Shown in pieces: positions 1-10,169 of a DNA stretch of 64,000 nucleotides. The stretch spans positions 23,487,505-23,551,504 of the forward strand of contig CM055274.1 of assembly GCA_029237695.1 (NCBI GenBank). The letters are read 5' to 3'. Source of the DNA: Conchocele bisecta (taxonomy: Eukaryota; Mollusca; Bivalvia; Lucinida; Thyasiridae). Position 1 is the stretch's first letter. Each line of letters starts with the position of its first letter. The translations under genes and the position numbers were made by a program. The notes under the pieces were generated by a model. The model was not told the DNA's origin, did not search any database, and saw only the letters and a program-made list of their open reading frames with translations.

Positions 1-336
1 AACTTTTGTTTATGCAAAATATTTAATGTGGTTCATTACAAGCACGAGGTACATTACGTGTACTCTCCTGCATCGTGTTCATGTGTGGCCTCATTATTGC
101 GGTTTACTCGAAATAGGGACCCGACAACATTTGCAACAATTGAAGATCTTGCAACGTTACCCAATAGGATTAGGTTCTCATGACGGATCGTAGCTAGTTA
201 TGTCCCGTTGAATGTATTTATAGAAATCCGGTCCAAATTGTGTAAGTTAGGAACTTATTGCTTGTAAAAAGAGCGAATGTAGCATGAATTGTTATAAAAA
301 GGAACACTTATATTGATTTGGACTAGTGTTGATCCA
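1..336 (-). repeat. Family M, left arm of long inverted repeat, part 1
   Basis: Reads as the reverse complement of the block ending at 34,902. The match is near-continuous by eye, with scattered substitutions. It begins at the window edge, so the true end may lie outside. Position 337 interrupts it with SINE H1, and it resumes after 710. No coding potential is visible. Confidence 0.85.
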
Positions 337-695
337 TCCGGGTGGCAGGTGGGAACATACAATGGGTAACTTAACAATCGGGGTTCATCCTTACCGGAAT
401 CCCGACTGGAGACCTGGTTTGGCCCTCACATATGTCTGTAGCATTTTGTATGTGACCGTTGAATCTGGTTGTACCCCTTATGTGAGTATTACGACTATTC
501 GTAATCCTATTTTAGGGGAAGGGGCCAAGTGACTGGTGTGGTATGGACCTGGCACCAGGTCAGGTTATTCTAATTTTTGAACCCATCCTCCTCCCCCCCC
601 CCCAATGTATCTGGTTAAAACGGGATCAAACCCGTTTGCCCGGCCTTACATGACCTTAACTATTGATAGGCCATTACACACCAATACACAAACAA
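337..695 (-). repeat. SINE-like family H, copy 1, with 15-bp target duplication
   Basis: A 359-bp non-coding repeat flanked by the direct repeat ACTAGTGTTGATCCA (322-336 and 696-710). The matching repeat at 34,557-34,571 carries this target once, with no insert. Read on the minus strand, the head starts near TTTGTTTGTGTATTGG, has a GGTTTGATCCC B-box-like motif near 50-60 nt, then a homopolymeric G tract, then a conserved body ending in CACCCGGA. A long duplication and a B-box point to a tRNA-derived SINE moved by LINE machinery. The A box is weak (TGGTGTTTAACGG in better copies), so the tRNA origin is an inference. Confidence 0.75.
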
Positions 696-710
696 ACTAG
701 TGTTGATCCA

Positions 711-978
711 GTTCACCCACCATACATTTCTACGCAATCTGATCCGGGACTGCATTATTTGTCAGATTAATATTTTCATAATTATTAATGTTATTGCAAT
801 CAGTGAAGACTCGGAACAGTCTGCACAGTTGTGCTGTCTGATCTAGGTCTACTCTGCAAAACTAATCTTTTGTGCTATAGACATGATAGAGTAAGAAATA
901 AACGCTGAAATACAGCATAGGACCGGATCTCTTTAAATATATTTGCAAAGGGAAATAACTAGCTACGATCCCCATTGT
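711..978 (-). repeat. Family M, left arm of inverted repeat, part 2
   Basis: Continuation of the inverted repeat, matching 34,308-34,556 in reverse complement after the H1 insertion is taken out. It includes a stretch resembling family I (GATCAGACTGCACA type) and ends near AACTAGCTACGATCC. Confidence 0.85.
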
Positions 979-1191
979 GCAGATGCCAGGCTGATCTGGG
1001 CTTCACTGGTCACTTGTACGGTATTATTTCTCCAGACGTATTGCTGTTGTAGCAAGTTTAGACCCACACCTGCTGGCATATATTCACAGATTCTGATCAG
1101 TATTGTGTACGAACGAGGTCAATACTAAAATTACAGGTGCATCTATACAAGTTTACAGGTCCACCTGTAACATATACTCCACCTGTAACAT
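979..1191. other. Unassigned, with a family I remnant
   Basis: Holds a family I remnant near 979-1,015 and a short local duplication of ACCTGTAACAT at 1,160-1,190. No coding signal was seen. Confidence 0.4.
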
Positions 1192-1270
1192 TATAGGAAT
1201 GAATGGCCTTTTTGTGGAATTTATCGGGATATAAACTTGGAAAAGTCGCGGGAATACTGGACGAAGGCCC
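1192..1270 (+). repeat. Family F half copy
   Basis: One arm of the hairpin element seen in full at 42,855-43,213 (start TATAGGAATGAATGGCC, end GGAATACTGGACGAAGGC). The second arm is missing. Confidence 0.75.
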
Positions 1271-1326
1271 CCGTTCGTCCGCCATAGATCAGTTTCTTCA
1301 CTGTTCTTCATTCTCTCCAGGAACTA

Positions 1327-1600
1327 TCAAGTATATTGAGAATAATAGGTTAGTGCCGTGAATGGGAAAAATATCTGACAAGGCTCAGGAAACGGGATGG
1401 GCGAGGCTCTGCCGAGCACATCCCGTTTCCGTGCCGCGCTTTTTTTTGCCGTTTTTCCATTCACGGGACTAAACTACTACATTGTATTCTATTTATCCCG
1501 TCAACACCTACAAATTGCTGTAAAATGCAAAAATAGTATTGACTGGATATCAAAAATGTTTCACGGCACATACGCACTGTGTTGATGGGATAAATAACGT
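1327..1600 (+). repeat. Family B compound hairpin MITE, copy 1
   Basis: Two hairpins in series. The first is bounded by TAGGTTAGTGCCGTGAATGG and its inverse. The second is bounded by TTTATCCCGTCAACACC and GTGTTGATGGGATAAA. The same pair recurs in the same order at 3,048, 6,708, 13,108 (inverted) and 60,900, so it moves as one unit. There is no ORF of note. Confidence 0.85.
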
Positions 1601-1676
1601 TCTAGACCGGCTATAACTGTCATAAACCCCATTTATCCATTCACACCACAAGTCACATGAGAACTGTAGCAGATTT

Positions 1677-1970
1677 CAACAAAATTGCAAAGTACATTTA
1701 TCTAGCAATGTATACTTTGAGGGAGTAGTCATTTATTGTTCACGAAACGCATTATTTCATATAAAACTAACGACTGCATATATGTGATGATTAAAAGTAT
1801 GCAGGATTATTATACTGAATTTATTACATTATCACAGCCAAAATGGCTGTGATAATGTAATCAATTCAGTATATTAAAATTAATAAATTTATCCTTAAAT
1901 TGAAATGTTCTCCCTCTAAGTATACTTTGCTAGATAAGTATACTTTTCCATGTTGGTGAAATAGTCTACA
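1677..1970 (+). mobile_element. Family A MITE, copy 1
   Basis: Inverted ends TAGC.GATTTCA and subterminal AAAGTATACTT motifs flank a central hairpin whose arms read TTACATTATCACAGCC. The copy is diverged at both tips. It is non-coding. Confidence 0.85.
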
Positions 1971-2497
1971 GCCATGTGATTGTGTAGCCAAGAGCATGTG
2001 CGAATTTTCATGAAAACTATTTACAAAAGGTGTGCTATTTTCCGTATATGACGTCGACAGGTGACAAAAGTTCCATGGGAAATGCGGTATTCCTATGAAA
2101 TTGTCAACTTCGATGCCATTTAGAGAAAATATCACGGGTTCTGTAAATATATTTCATGAACCATCGCGCATGTTTTGGGTACAAAATCACATGGCGTGTC
2201 TCATTAAGACACCCCTCTAAGACGTCACCGGTCAAGAGTCGGTTTATCAATCGTCTTATCAGAATTTCGCTCAATTCCAAATAATAAATTCCAATAGTCG
2301 CTCAAAATTGAGATTGTAACTAAGCATTTCAAAGGTTGTTACAATGTGTGTGAATCTAATGATATTTACGTGACTTATTAGGTCGACTAATATGTGAACG
2401 TGACTGGAGAAATGGGGTTCCTGGGATTTGTGACCAGTGTAGCTCCTGATCAAATGGCACACTCCTGTAGCCTGATGACGATCCATATTGGTAGATA
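1971..2497. other. No gene recognised
   Basis: Unique-looking DNA between MITEs. Short ORFs on the minus strand show no domain or splice context. Confidence 0.5.
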
Positions 2498-2560
2498 CAG
2501 TGGGGCCAGCGTGTAAGTGCACACACGAACGAACAATGCACTTACACGCTGACCCCACTG
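2498..2560. mobile_element. Family D short hairpin MITE, TA target
   Basis: Palindrome with ends CAGTGGGGCCAGCGTGTAAG and its inverse, flanked by TA on both sides. Terminal CAGTG plus a TA duplication fits a pogo/Tc1-mariner-derived MITE. The middle of the palindrome is shortened relative to 45,013 and 51,863. Confidence 0.8.
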
Positions 2561-2589
2561 TATAAGCATGAGGTTGTTTCATTGATGGA

Positions 2590-2700
2590 ATGGCGAACAG
2601 TACAGATCCTGGTCAGATTGTGCGGATGCACAGGCTGATCTGCATCTACACTGGTCGCAAAACCCATAAGCTCCATTTATCCAGTCCCTGTCACACATAC
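2590..2700 (+). repeat. Family I dispersed repeat
   Basis: Contains the GATCnnnnTCAGATTGTGCGGATGCACAGGCTGATCTG-type partial dyad followed by ACTGGTCGCAAAACCCATAA. Related blocks occur at 4,195, 9,900, 18,920, 23,066, 34,415, 48,760, 49,495 and 60,545. Confidence 0.65.
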
Positions 2701-2855
2701 AACTGAACAGTGATCCAAACTGATCAGCTGGCCTAGTTTTGAATACATGTACTAGTATGGTGTATGTGACTCGTTATGAGAAAATGCGTTCAATTGCTGT
2801 ACGTTAAAGGGGCATATGATGATTATTTGAAAACATACTACAAAACAATACATAG

Positions 2856-2932
2856 AGAATAGTACGTTAGTGCCGTGAATGGGAAAAAATATCTGGCAAG
2901 GCTCAGGAAACGGGATGGGCAAGGCTCAATAA
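2856..2932 (+). repeat. Family B, 5' fragment (copy 2)
   Basis: Only the first arm is present, up to GGATGGGCAAGGCTC. It is then cut by the palindrome at 2,933-3,040. Confidence 0.75.
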
Positions 2933-3040
2933 TTTCTTTATTTCTCATCAGAAGTATATGTTGTGACCACTAATTTGAACCGTCTCGCCGAGACGGTTCA
3001 AATGAGTGGTCACAACATATACTTTGGTTCAGAAATAAGG
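2933..3040. repeat. Near-perfect palindrome (35-bp arms)
   Basis: Arms at about 2,953-2,987 and 2,988-3,022 meet at CGTCTCGCCGAGACGG with almost no loop. Flanks are TTTATTTCTCATCAG and CAGAAATAAG, also inverted. It sits between two family B copies. This looks like a short foldback MITE of its own family. Confidence 0.75.
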
Positions 3041-3047
3041 AAAATAT

Positions 3048-3355
3048 ATAGAGAATAGTAGGTTAGTGCCGTGAATGGGAAATAATATCTGGCAAGGCTC
3101 AGGAAACGGGATGGGCGAGGCTCTGTCGAGCACATCCCGTTTCCGTGCCGCGCCAGATATGTTTTCCCATTCACGGCACTAACCTACTTTTCTATTTATC
3201 CCGTCAACACCTAGAAATGGCTTTAAAATGCAAAAGTAACCCCAGTCACCGCATATATTCATACGCGGTGATTAGGTCGTATTGACAGGATATCAAAAAT
3301 GTTTCACGGCACCGTGTTTCACGGCACATACGCACTGTGTTGACGGTATAAATAC
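3048..3355 (+). repeat. Family B compound hairpin MITE, copy 3
   Basis: The most complete copy: TAGTAGGTTAGTGCCGTG hairpin, then TTTATCCCGTCAACACC through GTGTTGACGGTATAAA. Internal GTTTCACGGCAC is duplicated at 3,300-3,330. Confidence 0.85.
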
Positions 3356-3403
3356 ATGTTTTCATCATGTCACTGTGTAAAGTGGCTTAATTGAAGATAT
3401 AGA

Positions 3404-3880
3404 GGATATTCATATTTTTGCAACGAATATGACATAACGGCACGAGTGAAATATGGATGGAAATTTCACACCACGTGATGAACATATATGTCATATTCGT
3501 TGCAAAAATATGAATATTATATTTATTATATACCGCTCTATGGAAATTAGTAGTTTGTTAGACTGTATACGGTAATGAATGTGTATTTGCAGCCTATTTG
3601 CAATCCGGCACTGCAGGTGCGCGTTATGAATATAGATAGCGGAAGTAGTCGTATTTTCACCGGAAGATGTTTATTTCATCGATGAGAACATATGACTTTT
3701 ATTTACATCGTATAACTATGTATTTCATGGGTAGGTATATAATAAATATGAATATTAGGAACACTGGGCTATTTCAATTTTCACCGATATGGGTACATAA
3801 GTATCAGACGTTCTATCTTGTTGAACGCAACACGATAGGAAATCCGATATATATGCACATATATGGGTGAAAATAGAAAC
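3404..3880 (+). repeat. Family N hairpin plus body
   Basis: Hairpin arms ATTCATATTTTTGCAACG (3,408-) and the inverse (to 3,515), followed by a body from about 3,632 (GGAAGTAGTCGTATTTTCAC) that recurs at 47,305-47,420. The copy at 47,240 keeps only part of the hairpin. Short ORFs inside are not conserved between the copies. Confidence 0.7.
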
Positions 3881-4755
3881 AACCCAGCTGTTCTAGTATC
3901 GCCATAGATTAATATCTTCAATTAAAACACTTTACAAAGGGCCATGATGAAAACACTTATATTTTTTAAATATGTTTTCCCAAAAAAGTCCTGATGTGCC
4001 CCTTTAAACAATATGTATTGAGCAATATGTTATGGCTAAATACGATTACATGGTAATACGTCATGGAATTTGACAGAACGAATAACTTGGTCTAACCCGT
4101 ATTTTATTTAATTTGAATACTCACATGTCCTATACACGTTAGTATTGGAGGATAACTCGTGGACATCTCCCATCATGCATCGTATTGCGCTCGCTTCCAG
4201 TGTAGGCACAGATCAGCCTACGCATCCGCGCAGTCTGATCAGTGTCTACACAGTCGCTATGGAATTGCATGCATACATGCATCTCATGGTATATTTGGTA
4301 GCTAATTTGTGATTACATTTATTTTTTCTGTATCCGCTTGTATATATTGTAATTGCCATGTGTGTAAACAAAAAAAGCAATACAACTTGATTAAACTCAT
4401 TAGGGACACCAACTTGTGCGTGTCACATGAAAAATCACAGTGCTTAAAATACTCGTGTAAACTCATTATTTATTAATGGGTTTATTTTTGCTCCGACAGT
4501 ACACGCTATCGATCAAGGTGCATTAATGATTCACGTACACCTGTAATTAGTAGAAACAGACGCCTAATTATCTTAATTAGCAAGAGCACGGTGGTCGATA
4601 ACTGGCACACGCCAGATAAACAAAATGTGTTCTGGATAAATTTCTTCCACGTAAAAAAAATAGACCACTTGGAGATACGGTCAGCGTGGACCTACAACGG
4701 CCTGTATATCCGTGGTTAATATGTCTGATCAGGGTCTGCACTGATCGCTGGAATA
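3881..4755. other. No gene recognised; family I remnant at 4,195-4,262
   Basis: AT-rich DNA. The only repeat I recognise is a family I block (CACAGATCAGCCTACGCATC). Confidence 0.5.
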
Positions 4756-5002
4756 TTAACCGTTTCAACACCACATACCTGTATTGTGGTATTGGCAAAA
4801 CGTGTAGATTCAGATGAGCCGGCTCGTGACGAGCCATCTCATCAGGATCTGCACTTTTTGCAAGTAATTTTCATATTTTTGAGAAAGAAAAAACTCCCTT
4901 TTCATAAATGGACTAGTCTGAAAACAATTTTGTGACGATTGGATTGGTTTCAAAATAAACATACCAAAGTCCATTTCAGTTATTTAGGGGTGAAAGGATT
5001 GA
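4756..5002 (+). mobile_element. Family J MITE, copy 1 (TTAA type)
   Basis: Starts TTAACCGTTTCAACACC and ends GGGGTGAAAGGATTGA, the decayed inverse. It has an internal hairpin GAGCCGGCTCGTGACGAGCC. Better copies at 50,609 and 53,043 show CCCTTTCA ends and TTAA flanks, as expected of piggyBac-derived MITEs. Confidence 0.75.
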
Positions 5003-5269
5003 GCCGTACTGTACGTATTGTTCACATTCTTGAATTACGAAGCGATTTCTGTATATATCCCGATGCAACTCGATATTAGTAACCCGATTAATCGTGTTTC
5101 TAGTATCGGGTTTCATAGTACGTATATTATTTTTCATTCAATAGACAACCTGGATATTCTGTTAAAGTGAACCCCGAAATGTCTGGACATCAGTGTATCA
5201 CTTATCTGATCTGGGTCTACATTGACGACGAGACACTTGCGCCGTCGGTGTGTGTTGTTCACATTTTTT
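5003..5269. other. No gene recognised
   Basis: Nothing assignable apart from a short family I-like trace at 5,195-5,222. Confidence 0.4.
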
Positions 5270-5512
5270 AAAATACCTTGGCATAGTCAAATATCTGATA
5301 TACAGTGGAGCATCTCTAAACCGGACACACGGGCAGTCTGTTCATCCTTAATTGTATGGGTTTCATTGGTGTATATTTATAATGATAATGCCTGTTCAAG
5401 TCACAGCTGCATAACATTGGCATAGTCATATGTCTGATTTTCAGTGGAACCTCTCTAAACCGGACACCCTGGGGACCTCCCATGGTGTCTGGTTTAGACA
5501 GGTTCCACTGTA
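5270..5512 (+). mobile_element. Family E hairpins (two copies) inside a duplicated block
   Basis: 5,303-5,330 is a half copy and 5,442-5,510 a full hairpin with ends CAGTGGAACCTCTCTAAACC and its inverse. Both follow the same upstream phrase TTGGCATAGTCA, which also precedes the copy at 53,697. The family E repeat unit is therefore larger than the hairpin. CAGTG ends suggest pogo/Tc1-mariner ancestry. Confidence 0.75.
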
Positions 5513-5875
5513 CTACTAATCGTGTTTCTTGTATCGGGTGGCACAGGGTGTGTAGTGTGTATTCTGTTTGAATACCGTGTAATCCAACGCACCAACACAC
5601 TCCCACATAAAACATCCCAGGTATGTTGTGGTTAATTTGCAAGACACTCGAAAATGTACAAATAAAAATAAAACCGTTTAATCATGCCCCACCAGTAACC
5701 AATATTTTTACTGGAGAACATTAGTCATACTGGAATGCTTGACCTAAATCTGAATTCAAGCACATGTACAAGTACTTCGCTCTAATGGCGATATCAGAAC
5801 ATATAATAGAACGAAAATATAGCTACCTCCATTTCATCGCAATTAGACCTGTAACAATTGGCGGCGAAATATGAT
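5513..5875. other. No gene recognised
   Basis: No conserved ORF, no clear repeat. Confidence 0.4.
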
Positions 5876-6187
5876 ATAGTGGAACTTCTTTAAACCGGAC
5901 GCCAAGAAAACACATGCGATCTTATTTTTGATGAGTTCTTGGTCATTTATCTCAGGTGATAATGTCTGTTCGTGATCGCATAGCACAACACTAATGATCA
6001 AATTCCTGATTTACAGTGAAGCCTCTCTAAGCCGGACACCCTGGGGACCTCCCATGGTGTCCAGTTTAGAGAGGTTTCACTGTATGTGTCTAATCGAAAG
6101 AGAGCAAATATCCCCGTCTCGTTGTCAACGCACAGTGGGTCATCTCTAAATCGGACATCCTAGGATGTCCGGTTTAGAGAGGTTCGA
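5876..6187. mobile_element. Family E cluster (half copy plus two hairpins)
   Basis: 5,876-5,905 is a half copy. 6,014-6,082 is a complete hairpin flanked by TA on both sides (TA-CAGTGAAGCC to GGTTTCACTG-TA). 6,133-6,187 is a shorter hairpin. The TA flanks support mariner-type insertion. Confidence 0.8.
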
Positions 6188-6286
6188 CGATCCATTGTAA
6201 TTCAACTGTATGAGTAGTCTGCTCTTGTTTGGCAATCATCAATAGCAAGAGTTACGCTACCGAAGTGGCGCCGCCTGCCGAGGCCA

Positions 6287-6653
6287 AGGTGCATGATCAC
6301 GTGGTTATAACAACAACAACAGTGGCTGAAAGTATTGAAATCTTGCCCACTCCAAAGTAAGTATTTTCCTTAGTATGAAACGGATTTTGATGAAATATGG
6401 CGCAGCAAACGCGGCTTCATGAGCTACATATATCTGGTCGTCCAGGGAGTTTGGCACAGATTTATGTCGTTTTTGCGAAGAATCGATTTCCGTGTCTACC
6501 GACACGGAAATCGATTCTTCGCAAAAACGACAGAAGTTTGGGCCAAAGCACCGAGACCACCAAATGCAGCTTATAACAAGACGCGTTTGTTGCGCCGTAT
6601 TTCATCAAAATCCGTTGCGTTGTTGTTGTTAATACCACGTGATCATACACCTT
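6287..6653. mobile_element. Family C long palindromic MITE, copy 1
   Basis: Imperfect palindrome whose ends read AAGGTGCATGATCACGTGG and the inverse. Next come CAACAACAACA/TGTTGTTGTTG tracts and a core hairpin (6,471-6,533) whose arms share TTTTGCGAAGAATCGATTTC and meet at CCGTGTCTACCGACACGG. Overlapping ORFs on both strands are by-products of the symmetry. Copies are at 7,981 and 10,170. Confidence 0.9.
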
Positions 6654-6707
6654 GGAGGCATTTGATCACTATAGTGGAGCGTGGGTGGACTCCAGTTACA
6701 TCCACAT

Positions 6708-6985
6708 ATAGAGAATAGTAGGTTAGTACCGTGAATAGGAAAAAATATCTGACAAGGCTCAGGAAACGGGATGGGCGAGGCTCTGCCGAGCACATCCCGT
6801 TTCCGTGCCGCGCCAGATATGTTTTCCCATTCACGGCACTAACCTACTATTCTATTTATCCCGTCAACACCTACAAATGGCTGTAAAATGCAAAAATAGT
6901 ATTGACTGGATATCAAAAATGTTTCACGGCACCGTATTTCACAGCACATAGTTTAAGTACTGTGTTGACGGGATAAAAATACATT
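6708..6985 (+). repeat. Family B compound hairpin MITE, copy 4
   Basis: Both hairpins are present and well preserved, from ATAGTAGGTTAGTACCGTG to GTGTTGACGGGATAAA. Confidence 0.85.
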
Positions 6986-7104
6986 GATCACAGTGATATT
7001 TCTTTCACATAGCGTGGGATCATTTGATTTCGAATGGCATGATGTCCAGTTTTTGTCACGCCTGCTTTAGCAGAAGTCGCCACTTGTTCCGTCGTCGTCC
7101 ACGT

Positions 7105-7790
7105 CCTCGTCCAAAATGTTAAACAAGTTTGTACAAGCTTCGTCATCATGGTATAACTTTAACATTACTTTACTGATTTATTCCATATTTGGACACTTTA
7201 TACATATGAACATTGGGAACACACTTATGTCGCCATTAACATGACCTTTTTTACCTTCCATTGTTGTGGCGTCAAAAAGTTTGTACAAGCTTCATCATCA
7301 TGGTATAACTTTAATATTACTTGACGGATTGCTTTAATATTTGGACACTTGATATATGTGAGCATTTGGAACACACTTATGCCGCCATGAACATTACATT
7401 GACCTCACATTTTTGCGGAAACACTTAGCCATTCTTTTGCGTCAAAACGTTTGTACAAGTTTCTTCATCATGATATAACATTAATATTACTTCACAGATT
7501 GCTTCAATATTTGGACACTTAATACTTGTGTGTATTTGGAACACACTCATGTTCCCATTAACATGACCTTGACCTCTTGTACCTTCACATTTTCGCGGAA
7601 ACACTTAGCCATTGTTTGTGTCAAAAAGTTTGTACAAATTTCTTCATCATCGTATAACATTAATATTACTTGATGGATTGCTTCAATATTTGGACACTTG
7701 ATACATGTAAGCATTTGGAACACACTCATGCCGCCATTAACATGGCCTTGGCCATTTTGACCTTCACTTGGTTGTGGAAACTTAGTCAAT
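7105..7790 (+). repeat. Tandem array, four units of about 150-180 bp
   Basis: Units start at AGTTTGTACAAG near 7,127, 7,277, 7,448 and 7,627, giving spacings of about 150, 171 and 179 bp. Each carries CATCATGGTATAAC, ATATTTGGACACTT, GGAACACAC and CATTAACATGACCTTG in the same order. Units are diverged, so this is an old array. Unit size is near nucleosome length. No ORF spans the units. Confidence 0.85.
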
Positions 7791-7980
7791 TTAGTTTAAT
7801 ATATTTCTAACTGAAGGACATCTTTTTATAAAATAGTGCAGCAAATGTGTAACTGTTTGCCCTTGTCTCTTTTTTAGTTTTGACAATGAATCGGTTACCA
7901 TCAATGTCAATAAAACGTAAGAAATAAATATGTTACTTGAATCTTTGTGAAGTTATCAGGATTTGTAAAGATCTGTTAGA

Positions 7981-8389
7981 GGTGTATGATCACGTGGTAC
8001 TAACAACAACAACAACAACAACAACAAGTACTGAAACTTCCAGAATCCACCTGATTCAAAGTACGTATTCTTTTGTATTGTCCTTATTACGTAACGAATT
8101 TTGATGACATATGGCGCATCAAACGCGTCTTAACGTTAAACTGCATTTGGTGGTCTCTGTCGTTTTTGCAAAGAATCGATTTCCGTGTCTACCGACACGG
8201 AAATCGATTCTTCGCAAAAGCGACATAAGTCTGTTCTGAACTCCATGGACCACCAAATGCAGCTCTTGAAGACGCGTTAGCTGCGCCATATTTCATCACA
8301 ATCCGTTGCATATTAAGGAAAATATCAAATAATACTTACTTTGGAGTAGGCGACGTTGTTGTTGTTGTAACCACGTGATCATGCACCTT
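7981..8389. mobile_element. Family C palindromic MITE, copy 2
   Basis: Same ends (GGTGTATGATCACGTGG) and the same core hairpin near 8,160-8,225. The CAACAA tract is expanded on the left side (about 8,002-8,030). Confidence 0.9.
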
Positions 8390-8555
8390 GTAAGTGCAAC
8401 CAAACAGCAGTGTAAATCATCGTCGTTGATGCGCTATATATAACCTCAATACAAATATGTCTGGTTTGTTGGGAAGATGATAAAGAAATTCAACTGTCAA
8501 AATCATGTCAAAGATTACGTCACGTCGGAATACGTCGTTCGGAAACCATGTAGCC

Positions 8556-8826
8556 CCATAACTCTGGTTATACCCCTTATGTGAGTATTACGATTATTCG
8601 TAATCCTATTTTAGGGGAAGGGGCCAAGTGACTTTGGTCTGGTATGGACCTGGTACCAAGTCAGGTTTTTCTAATTTCAGTGCTGAATATATTTTTTCTA
8701 GATGTAAATATTCCGTTCTGATTTTGGGATTTTCCCCCAATGCAGCAGGTTAAATGGGATTGAACCCGTTTGCCCGGCCTTACGTTTGCCCGGCCTTAAA
8801 CACCAATAAACAAACATACAAACATA
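8556..8826 (-). repeat. SINE-like family H, copy 2
   Basis: Head at about 8,826 reading leftwards, with a B-box-like GGTTCAATCCC and a short duplication of GTTTGCCCGGCCTTA (8,768-8,797). The distal end is truncated near ACTCTGGTTATACCCC. Confidence 0.75.
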
Positions 8827-9100
8827 ACCCGTTTCATGCTGATCAGGATATACACCAGTCAGAAATGACCTCACGTGTATTTTCTCATGCTTTGGCACAG
8901 TTTACAACATCTCCTTCAAAGGATACACTTAGGATGTGGTACAATATACATCAACCTTTACCATGTGGGTGACGAATTCATATACGCTTCACGCTTGTTT
9001 TCATATCCCTGTCATTGTATACCTTCTATTGTACCATATACTGTCGAATAAATATTGTTTAAACCTACCCTTACCATGCTTACACAGCTGAATTAAATTT
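8827..9100. other. No gene recognised
   Basis: Includes AATAAATATTGTTTAAAC near 9,047, which also occurs near 31,876 ahead of family G copy 4. Family G may therefore extend leftwards. Confidence 0.4.
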
Positions 9101-9238
9101 TGTCGCCTGCTGTTTATGTTTTATTTACCGCCTTTGGCAGCACTTGTGAATCATTTCCAATGGAAATGATTCAAAAGTACTGTCGAACCATGTTTGTATT
9201 GAGAAAAAAGGCAAACTATAAAACATCGGCAGACGACA
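9101..9238. mobile_element. Family G hairpin MITE, copy 1
   Basis: Ends GTCGCCTGCTG and its inverse near CGGCAGACGAC. The core is an inverted repeat around GAATCATTTCCAATGGAAAT. The upstream CTGAATTAAATTT is mirrored downstream of copy 3, so the true inverted ends extend outwards. Confidence 0.8.
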
Positions 9239-9387
9239 ATGTATGTGTACAGCAGTCTAAGGGTTGGTATAAAATTGCGTAACTGAATACATTCAAGCAA
9301 AAACCGCTGAACGGCATCATCATCCGTTTCACTTCCTGTTGTAACCGCGATCATACTTGAAACCCTTTATAACACAGGAAAACAATT

Positions 9388-9526
9388 GTCGTCTGCTGCT
9401 GTTTCATATTCTGTATTTTTTCTCGGTAAAAACGCGGGCTGGCAGCACTTTAGAATCATTCGAAATGTGTTGTCAAAGTATGTTGTTGATGAGAAAATGA
9501 AAAGTAAAAAACAATCAGCAGACGAC
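9388..9526. mobile_element. Family G hairpin MITE, copy 2
   Basis: Ends GTCGTCTGCTG and CAGCAGACGAC, with a GGCAGCACTTTAGAATC left core. Only 150 bp from copy 1, in the same arrangement. Confidence 0.8.
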
Positions 9527-10169
9527 AGAATTTAGATCAGCAGAATCTGTTTACGATGTTTACATCTTGTCATTTCATACCAGATTACTACACTTGTACA
9601 CGGTTCATGTATTTTGTATTCAATACTTCATTGATCCGTGTTGTATAATATAACAGTTGTATACTTCCTACTAATGCGTTTGAGTCGATGTTTAATTTAG
9701 CATCGAGTCGGTGGATTTCTTTGTGATCATTATTGAATAAACACTTGAGGGATTGTTATCTGTTTATTATCTGTCCTGTATCTAGATGAGCCACTCAAGA
9801 TGCTCAAGTATGTGTGTACCGAACCTGTTTATTGTAAAACGAGCTTCATTCTCAATATGCTCAAAGTGAACCATATTGCTCTATATAAATTATATGTGGC
9901 GCTGTATTGATGGATTTTGCGACCAGTTTATAAACCAGAACAGCCCGTGTATCCGTACAGTCTGATCACTATCGCCATTCCATCAATGAAACACATGTCA
10001 TGCTTCTAACAAGCAATACAAATCGTAACGAGTGTACCATTTCCTCAGGAGCTACACTGCTAACACATCACATACGACCCATTTCTGCAGTCACAGCCAC
10101 ATTTCAACTAGTTTATATGGTCCAAAGTTGGCAAAAAGAACAGTACAGCTTAAAACATGCCCACTTAAA
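9527..10169. other. No gene recognised; family I block at 9,900-10,000
   Basis: A family I repeat (GCGACCAGTTTATAAACC to GTACAGTCTGATCACT). The rest is unassigned. Confidence 0.5.

Noticed and set aside
6305..6718. Overlapping ORFs on both strands
   Set aside because: They follow from the symmetry of the family C palindrome.
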